From NCBI GenBank assembly GCA_937862885.1, contig CALMEE010000129.1, positions 1-64,000 of the forward strand: a stretch of 64,000 bases of DNA. Reading direction: 5' to 3'. Source of the stretch: an uncultured Planctomycetaceae bacterium (GTDB lineage: Bacteria > Planctomycetota > Planctomycetia > Pirellulales > Pirellulaceae). Position numbers and translations under genes: made by a program. Below the pieces are notes generated by a model, which had not been told where the DNA came from, ran no database searches, and saw nothing but the letters and a program-made list of their open reading frames with translations. This document shows, piece after piece, positions 24,734-34,698 of this stretch (positions are counted from its first letter, which is position 1; each line of letters starts with the position of its first letter).

Positions 24734-26011
24734 TCAATAAGGGTGCTCGGCTTTTCGATAATCGATCAGTTTCCCATTGTGTTCAATGAGGACAGTTGGA
24801 ACGAAGATTTGCGCAGCTTCCATTTCAGCAATGATATCGCGGGCTCGCCATTGCATCGGAATAATCACCGTGTCTACTGCATTACGAATCAAAGCGTCGC
24901 GCGACTGAATCTTCTGTCCCATGCCTGGGACAAAACTTCCAATCTTGTTGGGGTCCGAGTCGACGACAAGCGGAAATCGAACTGCGTCAACTCCGAAAAA
25001 GTTCATGAAGGCTGCGGCCTTTCCTGTGCCCCCCCAAATAGCGGTTTTGCTGGCGGAAGCGGCAAGTTCGGCCAATTGTCGAGCTACAAATCTCTTGGCT
25101 TCGCGCGCTTTCGATCGAAACGCAATTGCGTTCTTCGCATAATCGGTGCCCGTCGATTCATTCCCGAAGCCGACGATTGCCGAAATCACCTCTCGATTAT
25201 AGTTGTGCACCAACATTTGCAACGAACCGTTAGCACGTGTAAGCATACGGACGAAAGACTGGGTGGTAAAATGCGAGTTGTGCTCGTAATAGAAGTCTTC
25301 CACACGTCCAGTATCGAAGACACGATCAATACATGGCACTTCGGTAAATAGCAGTGTCTTGATGTTTTTGACACTTGACGCCAAGGCGATGGATTGGAGG
25401 AATCCGAGCGGACTGAGCATATGTTCCAGCACGTGGCGACTGATCAACATCTGCGGTCGCAGTTCCTCCAAATGCAGATCCGGTACGAATAGTTCGCCTC
25501 GCAGTTCTACACAACCGACTTGCTGGTTGACAACATGAGGATCAAATCCGATAAAGCGACCTTCCGGTCGTCGTTGTGCAAGGGCGCGCAACAAATGTCC
25601 GTCACCACACCCAATTTCGACGACAGTTGCCAGCGGGGAGATGTACTCAAGAATCAAGTTGCGGACGAACTCCAAGTGTTGACTCCATACCGTGCCCTGA
25701 TTGAACATTAGGTTGGGCTGCAATGAATAAGGTACTTCCTCGTAACGGAACTTGGTGTTGTACACGTGGCCACATCCCATACAGCGTACAAAAGCGAGCG
25801 GTAACCGTTTCATGGATACGGCCTCGTTATGACTCTGCGGCCAAGCCAAGGTAGCCAGAGGTTGAAACTCTTCATCCATCAGTGGCATACAAAGTTGATC
25901 GCCGCACGCTGGACACGGAGACAATCGCATAAGTTCCGCATTCGCTTCCTGACGCGAAACCACGATAGGATCAGTTCCAAGACAAGCATCATTTAATTGA
26001 GTAGGGTTCAT
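24734..26011 (-). CDS. SAM-dependent C-methyltransferase with zinc-binding N-terminus
   Basis: This 425-residue protein follows the plan of the sugar C-methyltransferase family: a zinc module with CPAC near residue 33 and CMGC near 77, a Rossmann methyltransferase domain with VVEIGCGDGHLL near 133, and a C-terminal NAD-fold-like domain (SKTAIWGGTGKAAAFMNF near 310, LVVDSDPNKIG near 338). Family members such as TylC3 methylate nucleotide-linked keto-sugars; other relatives act on small molecules, so the substrate is open. The gene follows the GT41 glycosyltransferase gene by 37 bases on the same strand and is probably in an operon with it, which suggests surface or protein glycan modification. 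Confidence 0.82.
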   Translation of the reverse strand: MNPTQLNDACLGTDPIVVSRQEANAELMRLSPCPACGDQLCMPLMDEEFQPLATLAWPQSHNEAVSMKRLPLAFVRCMGCGHVYNTKFRYEEVPYSLQPNLMFNQGTVWSQHLEFVRNLILEYISPLATVVEIGCGDGHLLRALAQRRPEGRFIGFDPHVVNQQVGCVELRGELFVPDLHLEELRPQMLISRHVLEHMLSPLGFLQSIALASSVKNIKTLLFTEVPCIDRVFDTGRVEDFYYEHNSHFTTQSFVRMLTRANGSLQMLVHNYNREVISAIVGFGNESTGTDYAKNAIAFRSKAREAKRFVARQLAELAASASKTAIWGGTGKAAAFMNFFGVDAVRFPLVVDSDPNKIGSFVPGMGQKIQSRDALIRNAVDTVIIPMQWRARDIIAEMEAAQIFVPTVLIEHNGKLIDYRKAEHPY

Positions 26012-26048
26012 TGATCCAATCCAGCTAAACAGGACAAAAACGCATACT

Positions 26049-28220
26049 TCAGTTGCGGGCGTCCATGGCTCTATTCAGTAGCCAATCATGTAATTCACCA
26101 ACTGCCTGCTTGTCCTCAAACAGATCCGCGTTCGCCTGGAGAATGCGTTTTCGCAAGTCCGTTTGACGATCTTTGCACGTCGCGATGCCAACAGCTTTCG
26201 CCACATAATCAGGTTGATTTGATGCAATCGTGTCATCGATGCCCATTTGCAGCCAACATCCCATGGTGACACGCCCGCGCATCATGTCGGCTGGAAGAGA
26301 AACCGTAGGCGTACCCACTGCCATCGCCTCGTACGTGGTTGCGCCTCCACTGAATGGATGGGAATCCAACAGCACGTCACAACACGCCAGCAAGCTGCGA
26401 AATGCATCTTCTGCCTGATGTGGAAGAAATACGATTCTCGTTGCCACATCGGAAATCGTTTCGGAAAACCGCTGCTTGAGCAAATTCGTCCAGTACTTGT
26501 GGCGTCCTTCGATCAAAACCACTCGACCACGTGGATCCGCGCGGAGAATTTCTGCAAACACATGGTCAAATTCAGGCACCAACTTGAACAAACTTTGCGT
26601 GCAACCGTAAATGTGATCGCCGTCTCGAAGCCCAAAATGTTCGCGTCGCAATTTCGGAAACTCGAACGGTCGAGGATAATAAACCGGCAGGCGATTAAAC
26701 TGCCAGAGCTGCTCGCTGTAATGCGATTGAGCATTAGCGGGCTCTATTAACATGCTCGAAAGAAAATCTGTCATCTGCGGAATTCCGCTGGTTACCGGAT
26801 TTCCCCACGATGTGCATTGAACGGAAGCAGGTCGAAAAAATGGAAGAAAATAATTGAACGCATCGGCTTCGGGCTCGAAATAGAACAAGACGTCAAAGCC
26901 AATTCTATGTAGCAAATTCGCCGCGGATTCACATTGATTCGGAATCGCAATTACGTCCACTGAAGGTGGTATTGGGTACGTCGCCAAGTGCCGTTTGCTG
27001 GAGTGGGATCCGACAATTGAAAGTCGCAAATCATGACTTGGCAGTTGCCGAACGAAACCACCCATGAATCGCCAAAACACCGGTACGTGGCGATCTGCAA
27101 CGACAAATCCCACATGAACTTGGCCGTTTCTGGAAGCAGCAGTTAAAGGTCGAATCTTCTTAGCAAAAAGATTCGCCCACTTTACCTTCAGCTCTTTATC
27201 GTTGTGCCCATGGTAGGAGAGATAGAATGGTGGTGCCAGACCCGAACTTCCCCACTCGACGCCTGCGAGTTGCAGTTCATCTCCGTCGTACTTGCGGACC
27301 ATCGCATTGAGTTGGTCCCGATAGACGTCTAGCTCATGCTGAGACTTAAGAATGACGGGACAAGATGTATCTGCTCTGAATTGTTGATGAACTCTTTCGG
27401 AAACATAGAATGATTGCCGGAACGCGGATTTTGCTTGATCCACGGCCCCTTGATCAAGCAAGAGTTGCGCCAAATTCGTCCAGGCCAGGGCAAAATTCGG
27501 CTGGTGTTGCAGGGCAATTTGGTACAGCTCCATAGCGTGCAGCGAATTGTCATTGTGTGTCTCAATTAAAGCCAAGGAACAATACGCTTGTGAACATTTG
27601 GGATCGATTTCCACTGCTTTTTGCAGCTGAACTTTTGCCTGGTCCAGTTCACCCGAATCAATCCAGATCGCTGCCTGATTACACAAAAAAACCGGATTAC
27701 TCGGCTCGATTTCCAAGGCAGCTGCGGAGTGTTTCAGAGCCTCAGAATGTCTGGCTTGTTCTCGAAAGATGTTTGCCAAATTGTTATGCACCATGCTCAA
27801 ACTTGGATTCAGTTCGAGCGCCCGTTCGTAACATACAATCGCGTTTGACAGATTACCCGACTCCTGGTTCGCCACGCCTAAATTCAGGTAATACTCAGCG
27901 ACTCCTGGCTTAAGCGCGATTGCGGCGTTAATCAAGTCTATGGCGGTACTGAATTGACCCGATTGATGGGCCACGACACCAAGTAGGTGCAACGCTTCCG
28001 GATGATTGGGTTCAAGTTCCAAGACTTGTTGGTACAACTGGGCAGCTTCACTCAATCGTCCCGCGCGATGATGCGTTATCGAGCGATTCAACAATGATTG
28101 AATGATGACAGTGTGTTTAGTCTGGTCGTCAAATTTTTTCTTGCGGAATAGCCTCGTGGGGAGCTTCTTCTCAGCAGCTCCACTGCCACTATTTTTTCGA
28201 GTTTTTGAACGTTTGACCAT
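26049..28220 (-). CDS. TPR-domain GT41-type glycosyltransferase
   Basis: This 723-residue protein starts with a basic stretch, then about seven TPR repeats (residues about 45-285, e.g. HPEALHLLGVVAHQSGQFSTAI, YYLNLGVANQESGNLSNAIVCYERALELNPS). The second half has the OGT/SPINDLY catalytic fold: CTSWGNPVTSG, YGCTQSLFKLVPEF (the UDP-GlcNAc lysine region), LLDSHPFSGGATTYEAMAVGTPTVSLP near residue 630. GT41 enzymes transfer a sugar (GlcNAc or others) from a nucleotide donor to Ser/Thr or Asn residues of proteins; the TPR superhelix picks the substrate. It is followed by the methyltransferase gene. The catalytic Lys is present; the His known as the OGT base is not assigned by eye. Confidence 0.88.
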   Translation of the reverse strand: MVKRSKTRKNSGSGAAEKKLPTRLFRKKKFDDQTKHTVIIQSLLNRSITHHRAGRLSEAAQLYQQVLELEPNHPEALHLLGVVAHQSGQFSTAIDLINAAIALKPGVAEYYLNLGVANQESGNLSNAIVCYERALELNPSLSMVHNNLANIFREQARHSEALKHSAAALEIEPSNPVFLCNQAAIWIDSGELDQAKVQLQKAVEIDPKCSQAYCSLALIETHNDNSLHAMELYQIALQHQPNFALAWTNLAQLLLDQGAVDQAKSAFRQSFYVSERVHQQFRADTSCPVILKSQHELDVYRDQLNAMVRKYDGDELQLAGVEWGSSGLAPPFYLSYHGHNDKELKVKWANLFAKKIRPLTAASRNGQVHVGFVVADRHVPVFWRFMGGFVRQLPSHDLRLSIVGSHSSKRHLATYPIPPSVDVIAIPNQCESAANLLHRIGFDVLFYFEPEADAFNYFLPFFRPASVQCTSWGNPVTSGIPQMTDFLSSMLIEPANAQSHYSEQLWQFNRLPVYYPRPFEFPKLRREHFGLRDGDHIYGCTQSLFKLVPEFDHVFAEILRADPRGRVVLIEGRHKYWTNLLKQRFSETISDVATRIVFLPHQAEDAFRSLLACCDVLLDSHPFSGGATTYEAMAVGTPTVSLPADMMRGRVTMGCWLQMGIDDTIASNQPDYVAKAVGIATCKDRQTDLRKRILQANADLFEDKQAVGELHDWLLNRAMDARN

Positions 28221-28914
28221 GTTGAGAAGATCGTCTTCAGTCCCGAAGCCCTTGACAAAAGTTGCAAAAAGGTCACCGATTTAGGGTTCGGACCTTGGAA
28301 TCAGCCGAATTGCATTGTCGTCGAGCTGGATCGTAGAATGCCGGGTGGCAAAGTTTGCCGGTTAACCAGAAAATGCAAAAGTTTCTGTGAATTTCAGTTA
28401 TTCCGAACAGACCTTCCGCACTCCCCTGCATGCTTGAGTCGCAGTAGGCCACAACAGTCGCCAAGACATCGCGGTTGATTCGTAAGCCGAGCACGAGGCC
28501 CAGTCCTAACTAGCGGATAACGCCCTCATGCGATAGGATTCAGGAACGAGCTAATCCTGCTAAAGGCCAGGAAAATTCGCATCTGATCACATGCATCGGG
28601 AGGAGCCGCCGAATGACGAGTCATCCTCAAACGCTTTGTCGGCACTGTATTTTGTCGGATGACAGTCTGACTATCCGGCCATTGAAATCAGCAGTTGTTA
28701 GTTTGAGAATGTTTTATGCTTCATATCGGAGCACGAAATAGATTGGATTCACAAAGGTGCCAACTCATTCACATGTAAGCGGTTTCAGGTGGGTATAGCC
28801 AAGGTTGGGCTGTCGGCGAAGTCGCTGATCAGGTTTGTTCACTGTCCAAATTGACTGGCAACCTACGCAATCATAAACAATTTGTAAACCACTCAAGTAT
28901 CCGAGACTAAACTT
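28221..28914. other. intergenic region between divergent genes
   Basis: About 690 bases between the GT41 gene (minus) and the hydrolase gene (plus). Short frames on both strands have no motifs. I see no terminator or RNA gene. Confidence 0.35.
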
Positions 28915-29796
28915 TTGGCAATATCTGAAGCTAGTCAACAACCCATTCCGCTGCCGTTTGAATCGCACTTCATTGAGCTAGGCGGTGAACGCCTGCATTT
29001 TTTTGATACAGGTTGTGGCGAGACAATTCTTTTTGTTCATGGAAATCCCACGTGGGCCTTCTATTGGCGCGACTTGATCACTGCCTTATCTACCGATTTT
29101 CGTTGTGTTGCCATTGATCATGTCGGCATGGGCTTAAGCAGCAAACCGCAGCAGTATGACTATTGCCTGGATACGCATATCCGCAATCTTGTTCATTTCA
29201 TTGAAACGAAGGAGCTGCAGAATATTAGCTTGGTCGCTCACGATTGGGGCGGCGCAATTGGCTGCGGTGCGGCAACCGAATTACCCGAGAGATTCAAGCG
29301 ATTAATCTTACTGAACACTGCCATTTTTCCGCCACCATTTTTTCCGCTGCGGATTCGCTTAACCAGGACGCCGCTGATCGGAACGCTGGCGTTGCGAGGA
29401 TTCAACCTTTTTTGTCATGCCGCGAACCGCATGGCTACAAACCAACCGGGGGGCCTCGCAAAAGCTGTCAGAAGAGGTTTAATCGCACCCTATGACACCT
29501 GGCACAATCGCATCGGGATACAGCGTTTCGTGCAAGACATTCCGACCCGCCCGGATCAGCCAACTTGGCAGCGGCTCGAAGCCATTGAAAAGTCCATCAG
29601 CCTATTCAGCAATCATCCAGTTTTATTGATTTGGGGCATGAAGGATTGGTGTTTCCGACCAGAATGTATGTATCGGATTCAAAAGTTACTTCCTCATGCA
29701 ACGTCGGTGCCGATTGCCGACGCCGGGCACTACGTGGTGGAAGACGCCACGGAACAAGTTGTCAATTCCTTACAACGATTCCTGCGCGAAACGTAG
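28915..29796 (+). CDS. haloalkane-dehalogenase-like alpha/beta hydrolase
   Basis: This 293-residue hydrolase shows the family motifs: LFVHGNPTWAFYWRDLI with the oxyanion hole, VAIDHVGMGLS, and VAHDWGGAIG with an Asp nucleophile near residue 108 instead of Ser. The general acid is probably Asp in GMKDWCF and the catalytic His lies in GHYVVED. Asp nucleophile enzymes of this type are haloalkane dehalogenases, fluoroacetate dehalogenases and OleB beta-lactone decarboxylases. Substrate is not inferable; the other ole genes are absent. The start is uncertain: the given TTG lacks a good ribosome-binding site and no in-frame ATG occurs upstream of the first motif. Confidence 0.82.
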   Translation: MAISEASQQPIPLPFESHFIELGGERLHFFDTGCGETILFVHGNPTWAFYWRDLITALSTDFRCVAIDHVGMGLSSKPQQYDYCLDTHIRNLVHFIETKELQNISLVAHDWGGAIGCGAATELPERFKRLILLNTAIFPPPFFPLRIRLTRTPLIGTLALRGFNLFCHAANRMATNQPGGLAKAVRRGLIAPYDTWHNRIGIQRFVQDIPTRPDQPTWQRLEAIEKSISLFSNHPVLLIWGMKDWCFRPECMYRIQKLLPHATSVPIADAGHYVVEDATEQVVNSLQRFLRET

Positions 29797-29884
29797 CTGG
29801 CTGATCGTGCTGACCTGACGACGTCCAAAACTTCGGCATTCGTAAAGAGTATCGTCGTATATTCTGCACGCAATGCTATGTCAG

Positions 29885-31783
29885 TTATTGGCTGTCCGCC
29901 TGCTTGAGATAAGCCAAGCACTTTAACGCCATGGCCGTGCCATAGCATCTACCTAATTCATGAGAATCGACAAAACAGCCGTCATATTCCGGCAAGCTCA
30001 TAATAATTGACCGTTGTTTTTCCGTCAGTTCCCTTCGGAAGTCTTTGTCCTTGATGAATGAAATGGCTTCACTACGTCCGTGCATGTCGTACCAGAAAAA
30101 AAATCCACCGTATCCCATCGTCGATGTATGATCATCATATTTGTAAGCGTTATTTAAATATTTGTGGTTCTCAAAAGCGGCATGAAGCGCAAAACGAAGC
30201 TTCTCATCATCAGAGTGACCACGTTGATAAAGAGCCAGTTCACATAGTGGCATCCGCCCCGCACTCGCCGGAATTTGGCCTTCACCTGATCGTCGATCGG
30301 CTCGATGTCCTTTTCCACGACTCGAATACGGAAACGCCCCGTTGTCAAATCGATCATTGGATAAAGCATTAACTCCATGCAAAATCGTCGTCGGATTGAC
30401 TTGGACGCCGACCGCTTCAACTCGGTACAGCGCCGTTAATGCCGTCGCCGTTACGAAGGGGTTCGTATATTCGTGATACCAAACTCCACTCGCCTCTTGG
30501 ATTTTTTGCAAATCATCGACCGCGCGCATCAATGCCGAACGATAGCCGTCGTTCAGGTCCACTCCTGTCACTTCAATCAAGCGAGCCAAGAATCGACTTC
30601 TATAGGCATGCGCCCACAAGATTTCATCTCGGTCGGCATAATTGATATTGGCTGTATTGGAAACGAACGCCGCCGCCTTTTCAATCGCTCGTTGCAATCG
30701 CTCGTGCTTACTCGGCAGATACGAAACTGCCTCGATTAATGCAATTCCGCATAAAGCCGTCACGGCGACATGAACGTTGGGCAGACTATCAGTGCCGCCA
30801 AAATCGTAGTCCGAGTCGACCCAAGCACCATCTTCGCGTTGCATGTCGAGCAAGAATTCAACCGATCGGTCCCACAAGTCCTGTTCAGTGTACACCGATT
30901 TTGGAGCAGTACTCCCTCTGGAATCTAAACCGGCCCGCAACGCCTGGTCTGGCAGGTTTCTATGCACTTCGAAGCCGCGGACGAATGGCCCCCAACCCTC
31001 AGCTTCCGCCTGAGCCTTACGCGCCAATGGGTGTTCTGGGTGACGCGCTTGGGACATGCGCCACGTCTCGGCTGCAGCGGCGTGTTTCCCTCGACGGAAC
31101 AGGAAAAAGCCGCGCAACAAAATCCTCTCCGCAATTTCGTTTTGGGCTAACTCCGATTGCAAGTCCTCGTACGGTAATGTTTTCTCGACATCGAAGTCGT
31201 AGTTACCCGATTTGAAATTTGACCATGCCTGAACCAACTCTTCCGTTCTTTGTACCGGTTCGAGCGACAGCTTCAAGGCATCGCAGATCAGCGAAACAAA
31301 CCAGTCTGGATCTAGCGTCGTAATCTGGTCGACGGCGAGCAATTTTTCGCCATGAGCATCTAACAAAACAAATCCCGGCTCAACAAATCGATACGGTTGC
31401 AAATCGTAGGTTGTTTGATGTTGGCCACTTGCCAATGAGTTCAACGGCACAAATCGATTATTGAGCAAGTCAATAATTGCTGGCCAAGAAAAGGGCCCAG
31501 CCAGCATGTATCGGTCGATGACTGGCTTGCGATCCATAAATGTTCCTTCGACTGAAGGGATGTACCAGAAGACCGGCTTGCCTTCCTTTTTCGCCTCAGC
31601 CAGAGCCTCGTCGACAGAGTTGCGCCATTTGATGGCCTGTCCAGCCTCTGAAGCAAATGTTGAGGGCCGAACTCGGTCTTTTTTCGTTGAGTTTTGTTGC
31701 GCTGTGACGGATTGCACACCCAAAAATCCCAACCCAACAAACGTCAAGAAAAAACCGAATTTGAAGTCTTTCGCAAGTAGCAT
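29885..31783 (-). CDS. secreted thioredoxin-like / squalene-cyclase-like fusion
   Basis: This 632-residue protein has a signal peptide (FGFFLTFVGLGFLGVQSVTAQ). Residues about 50-190 are thioredoxin-like: VDEALAEAKKEGKPVFWYIPSVEG, but the CxxC redox pair is missing, so it is not a disulfide enzyme. Residues about 290-620 are an alpha/alpha toroid of the terpene cyclase/prenyltransferase kind, with QREDGAWVDSDYDFGG, GVWYHEYTNPFVTATALTAL and GYGGFFFWYDMHGR. The catalytic DxDD motif of squalene-hopene cyclase is not evident. Many planctomycete secreted proteins carry this toroid with unknown substrate. It is the last gene of a minus-strand cluster behind the peptidase-like/lectin-like gene. Confidence 0.72.
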   Translation of the reverse strand: MLLAKDFKFGFFLTFVGLGFLGVQSVTAQQNSTKKDRVRPSTFASEAGQAIKWRNSVDEALAEAKKEGKPVFWYIPSVEGTFMDRKPVIDRYMLAGPFSWPAIIDLLNNRFVPLNSLASGQHQTTYDLQPYRFVEPGFVLLDAHGEKLLAVDQITTLDPDWFVSLICDALKLSLEPVQRTEELVQAWSNFKSGNYDFDVEKTLPYEDLQSELAQNEIAERILLRGFFLFRRGKHAAAAETWRMSQARHPEHPLARKAQAEAEGWGPFVRGFEVHRNLPDQALRAGLDSRGSTAPKSVYTEQDLWDRSVEFLLDMQREDGAWVDSDYDFGGTDSLPNVHVAVTALCGIALIEAVSYLPSKHERLQRAIEKAAAFVSNTANINYADRDEILWAHAYRSRFLARLIEVTGVDLNDGYRSALMRAVDDLQKIQEASGVWYHEYTNPFVTATALTALYRVEAVGVQVNPTTILHGVNALSNDRFDNGAFPYSSRGKGHRADRRSGEGQIPASAGRMPLCELALYQRGHSDDEKLRFALHAAFENHKYLNNAYKYDDHTSTMGYGGFFFWYDMHGRSEAISFIKDKDFRRELTEKQRSIIMSLPEYDGCFVDSHELGRCYGTAMALKCLAYLKQADSQ

Positions 31784-31915
31784 TGAACGCCGTTTCCCGG
31801 TTAAACCGAATAGTGTTGCGAATCCTTTTTACCGTTGCTAAACGAAACTGACAAGCCAGTCACGGCAATCAGACGGGCACGACGCAACAATGCCAACTGT
31901 TGTCAGCAGTTGCCA

Positions 31916-33877
31916 CTATTTCACGCGACTTATGTCAACGTTGATTGTGCCAACGTTATCGGCCAACTCAGACCAATCATCATTGCATCTAAGGAAGAGG
32001 TGGCCAGCGGATGGAACCGTAAACTCAACATCTTTGCCTAATTCGAAAGGTTCACTGAGAGCGTAGTCAGAAAAAATTACGCCCACTAACTGTCCTTTAC
32101 CTTCAATATCACCGTCAGCGTCAACTGGCGTGAGCTCTTTATCGGTTTGCCATGTACCTGACGCCCTTATCAGATACTTTTCGCCTTTCTCGACTTGCAA
32201 ACCCGATGGCTGCCAGCCTTCTTTGGCATTAACCTTGGTCTTGACTGAGCGGGAACTCGATATCGCGCGTGGTTTGGTATTCCACTTCCATGCGATCAAA
32301 TCCGTTCTTAATCCAAGTTGAAGATGTTTTAGATAAAAAGCAAATTCAAAGTTGAGCTGCTCCATTCTTTCAGCGAATGCGTTCCGAAAGGAGTCACGCG
32401 GATCGGTCGACATCAGGCTTGCCCCTAACACGTTAAACCGCGACGCATAATTTGGATTGGTTGCCAAAAAATAGCAGGCGGCCCAACGCCAGCTGGCATC
32501 TTGCCAATCAGACGCACCGACCGGTTGATCATTAACGAGGCGTTCCAAACTCAAAGGTGGAGCGGATCGAAGGTACTCAACGGTGGCCGGTGGAACAGCC
32601 ACACTAAGATCATCGGCTTTCCAATTGTCCCGCAACTCAGCCATGCCTCGGGCATACCATTTCGGTCCGACGCCACCAAACGTTTGGATGCAAAAGGCCC
32701 GCAACGCTTCGTGCACGACGCGTCGATCGATGGCTGCCAAATATATTCTCGCTGTGCGCTGCTCGCCTTCCTGTGTAACAATGGTAATGCCCGTTTCATT
32801 AAGAATCGCCTCACGCATTTCCGTATCAAATTTACCAGTTGGCCAGCGATTGATGTCTTGCACAACAAAGCATTCGATTGGTTGCCTAGGCTGCGTGCGG
32901 TAGTACTTGCTCGTCAGTTCAAGCATGTTCTCCAATTTCGTTGTAAGAATTTTCAGGCGTCGATCTGACAGATCGGTGTGAATAATAAAATTCCTTGAGC
33001 GATCGGTCCGGGGCGATTTATGGGGAACATCCGATAATTCAACGAATTGAAGCTGCAAACGACTGTCGAGTGAATTCGGGACCAATGTTTCACGCGGCAC
33101 CAATTCGATTTCCAAATCCGTCACGATCCGGTCGGAAGTCCCCAATTCACCGAATTGACAAAGCAAGACAACATCGCCAGCTTTCACGTAGTCAAGATCT
33201 GATCCAAATATCTGTACAATTGTCGACTCCTCCAGTGGTACTGTCAGCTTGGTGCGACTCAGAATTTCGTTCTTTGCGATTTCCACTTGCAGCGAATTGC
33301 GCGTATTTGCCAAGACCTTAGCCGTCACTTCCACCTCGAAATTTTGTTGCAAGTTTGCCCTGTCTCCTGCGATCGCACCGCCAACAATTTGCAAAGGCGC
33401 GTCAAGTCCAATCAACTCAATTCCGTCTAACGGAGCCGAACACACGCCCTGACGATTTATTTCCAATTTTGCCTTGATCACCATACCGGGCTTTAACACA
33501 GATGGCGGCAATTTTCCTGAAACACGTATCGCTGCGGGACTATTGATAAACAGGCTGCCGTTATCCACGCCGATCGGATCGTTCGCACCTTGTTGAATTT
33601 TAAATGATTGCCGGATCCCGTTTGCATCGATCAACGTGATCAAACCTTGGTGCAACGCATAGACACTGCCGGCTGTCGTCCCGCGAGCGACGACGGATAC
33701 ATCTTGCATACCGACCAATGTGTATCCAGTGAGAATGTTGAGGCCGAAAAACACCATGGATGGAATCGACAACGTCGACAATATCCGCCATCTGCTCTGC
33801 GTCTTCCATGTGATCTTTTTTCGCGATCGTCGACGCTCAAACGTTGCCGCAAATACAAGACTCAGCCAATATTCCAT
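31916..33877 (-). CDS. membrane-anchored peptidase-MA-like protein with LecA-like C-terminal domain
   Basis: This 653-residue protein has a membrane helix near residue 40 (STLSIPSMVFFGLNILTGYTLVGM). Residues about 60-280 are beta-rich and unrecognised. Residues about 290-480 resemble peptidase MA (gluzincin) scaffolds, with VVHEALRAFC where HExxH would be expected: only the His-Glu pair remains and the second His is missing, so it may be inactive. The last 110 residues resemble the PA-IL/LecA jelly roll (WQPSGLQVEKGEKYLIRASGTWQ, then PSAGHLFLRCNDDWSELADNVGTINV), which binds galactosides with Ca2+. The ATG overlaps the stop of the upstream SRPBCC gene by one base (TAATG). Confidence 0.65.
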   Translation of the reverse strand: MEYWLSLVFAATFERRRSRKKITWKTQSRWRILSTLSIPSMVFFGLNILTGYTLVGMQDVSVVARGTTAGSVYALHQGLITLIDANGIRQSFKIQQGANDPIGVDNGSLFINSPAAIRVSGKLPPSVLKPGMVIKAKLEINRQGVCSAPLDGIELIGLDAPLQIVGGAIAGDRANLQQNFEVEVTAKVLANTRNSLQVEIAKNEILSRTKLTVPLEESTIVQIFGSDLDYVKAGDVVLLCQFGELGTSDRIVTDLEIELVPRETLVPNSLDSRLQLQFVELSDVPHKSPRTDRSRNFIIHTDLSDRRLKILTTKLENMLELTSKYYRTQPRQPIECFVVQDINRWPTGKFDTEMREAILNETGITIVTQEGEQRTARIYLAAIDRRVVHEALRAFCIQTFGGVGPKWYARGMAELRDNWKADDLSVAVPPATVEYLRSAPPLSLERLVNDQPVGASDWQDASWRWAACYFLATNPNYASRFNVLGASLMSTDPRDSFRNAFAERMEQLNFEFAFYLKHLQLGLRTDLIAWKWNTKPRAISSSRSVKTKVNAKEGWQPSGLQVEKGEKYLIRASGTWQTDKELTPVDADGDIEGKGQLVGVIFSDYALSEPFELGKDVEFTVPSAGHLFLRCNDDWSELADNVGTINVDISRVK

Positions 33878-34353
33878 TATTTCGTGCCAACCTTTCCATC
33901 TTGAATCGCCGAAGTTTGCTTGGCAACTGCCCGTTGAATCGAATCGAGATCACTTTCCACAAACCGCCGCACAGCATTGATCATTAAGCGATGTACGAAC
34001 TTCATCGCAGAAGATCCAGGACTAGAAGCACGCCAAACGATTGACAATCGCGTGCTGCCTCCTTCGTCGACAAAAGAAAAGGTTGTATCAATTCTTGCAC
34101 CCAGTTTTTGGGTCGAGAGCGTATACGTTGTGGGTGGCTGAAAGTCAGTTACTTCAATTTCCGCGTCAGTATCCCTGCCAAGCATGCGACGTGTTTCGCG
34201 AAACTTTGTTCCGACTCCAACGGGTCCAGTTGTAAGCATGTCGATTCGCTGAATTTCTGCGATGGTTGTTGCGGCATCAGCAAAGTTACTGCAAAGATCA
34301 AAAACGATCTCGATCGGAGCGGAAATTAGGCGGCTGGTCTCAATACATACCAT
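33877..34353 (-). CDS. SRPBCC (START-like) ligand-binding protein
   Basis: About 158 residues from the ATG at 34353; an upstream in-frame start would add 26 residues unlike the family. The fold starts VCIETSRLISAPIEIVFDLCSNF and continues with GVGTKFRETRRM, ATTYTLSTQKLGARIDTTFSFVDEGGSTRLSIVW and a long C-terminal helix, the layout of polyketide cyclase/coenzyme Q-binding START domains. Such proteins hold hydrophobic ligands; no catalytic set is obvious. The stop overlaps the next gene's ATG by one base, so translation is coupled with the peptidase-like membrane protein. A joint role at the membrane can be proposed but not shown. Confidence 0.8.
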   Translation of the reverse strand: MVCIETSRLISAPIEIVFDLCSNFADAATTIAEIQRIDMLTTGPVGVGTKFRETRRMLGRDTDAEIEVTDFQPPTTYTLSTQKLGARIDTTFSFVDEGGSTRLSIVWRASSPGSSAMKFVHRLMINAVRRFVESDLDSIQRAVAKQTSAIQDGKVGTK

Positions 34354-34698
34354 CGTATAAAACTCTCTAGGGGAGTGGCTAAAACACTCTCGCACATATT
34401 TCGGAGAAATGGATGATCGGACCTCTCCCAAAAAGCTGCTACCGAAAACGTCCGCTTTGCCCCGTTTATATTTTGTCGCAAAACAACCCGGAAAGAACTA
34501 CTGATCGTTAATTGTAACCCTTGAATATTGAAAAAGGCAAACGGTTTGAAATAGTACATTTACACATTGGCGACGCCTCAAATAAACTGGAGAAGTCGTT
34601 CGACAAGGATCTGTCATTTTTTGACCAATCGTCGATACAACTTGTAAATTTAATCTTGCATCTTGTTTTTTGTACGATACCTGCACTCAATCCCCTAG

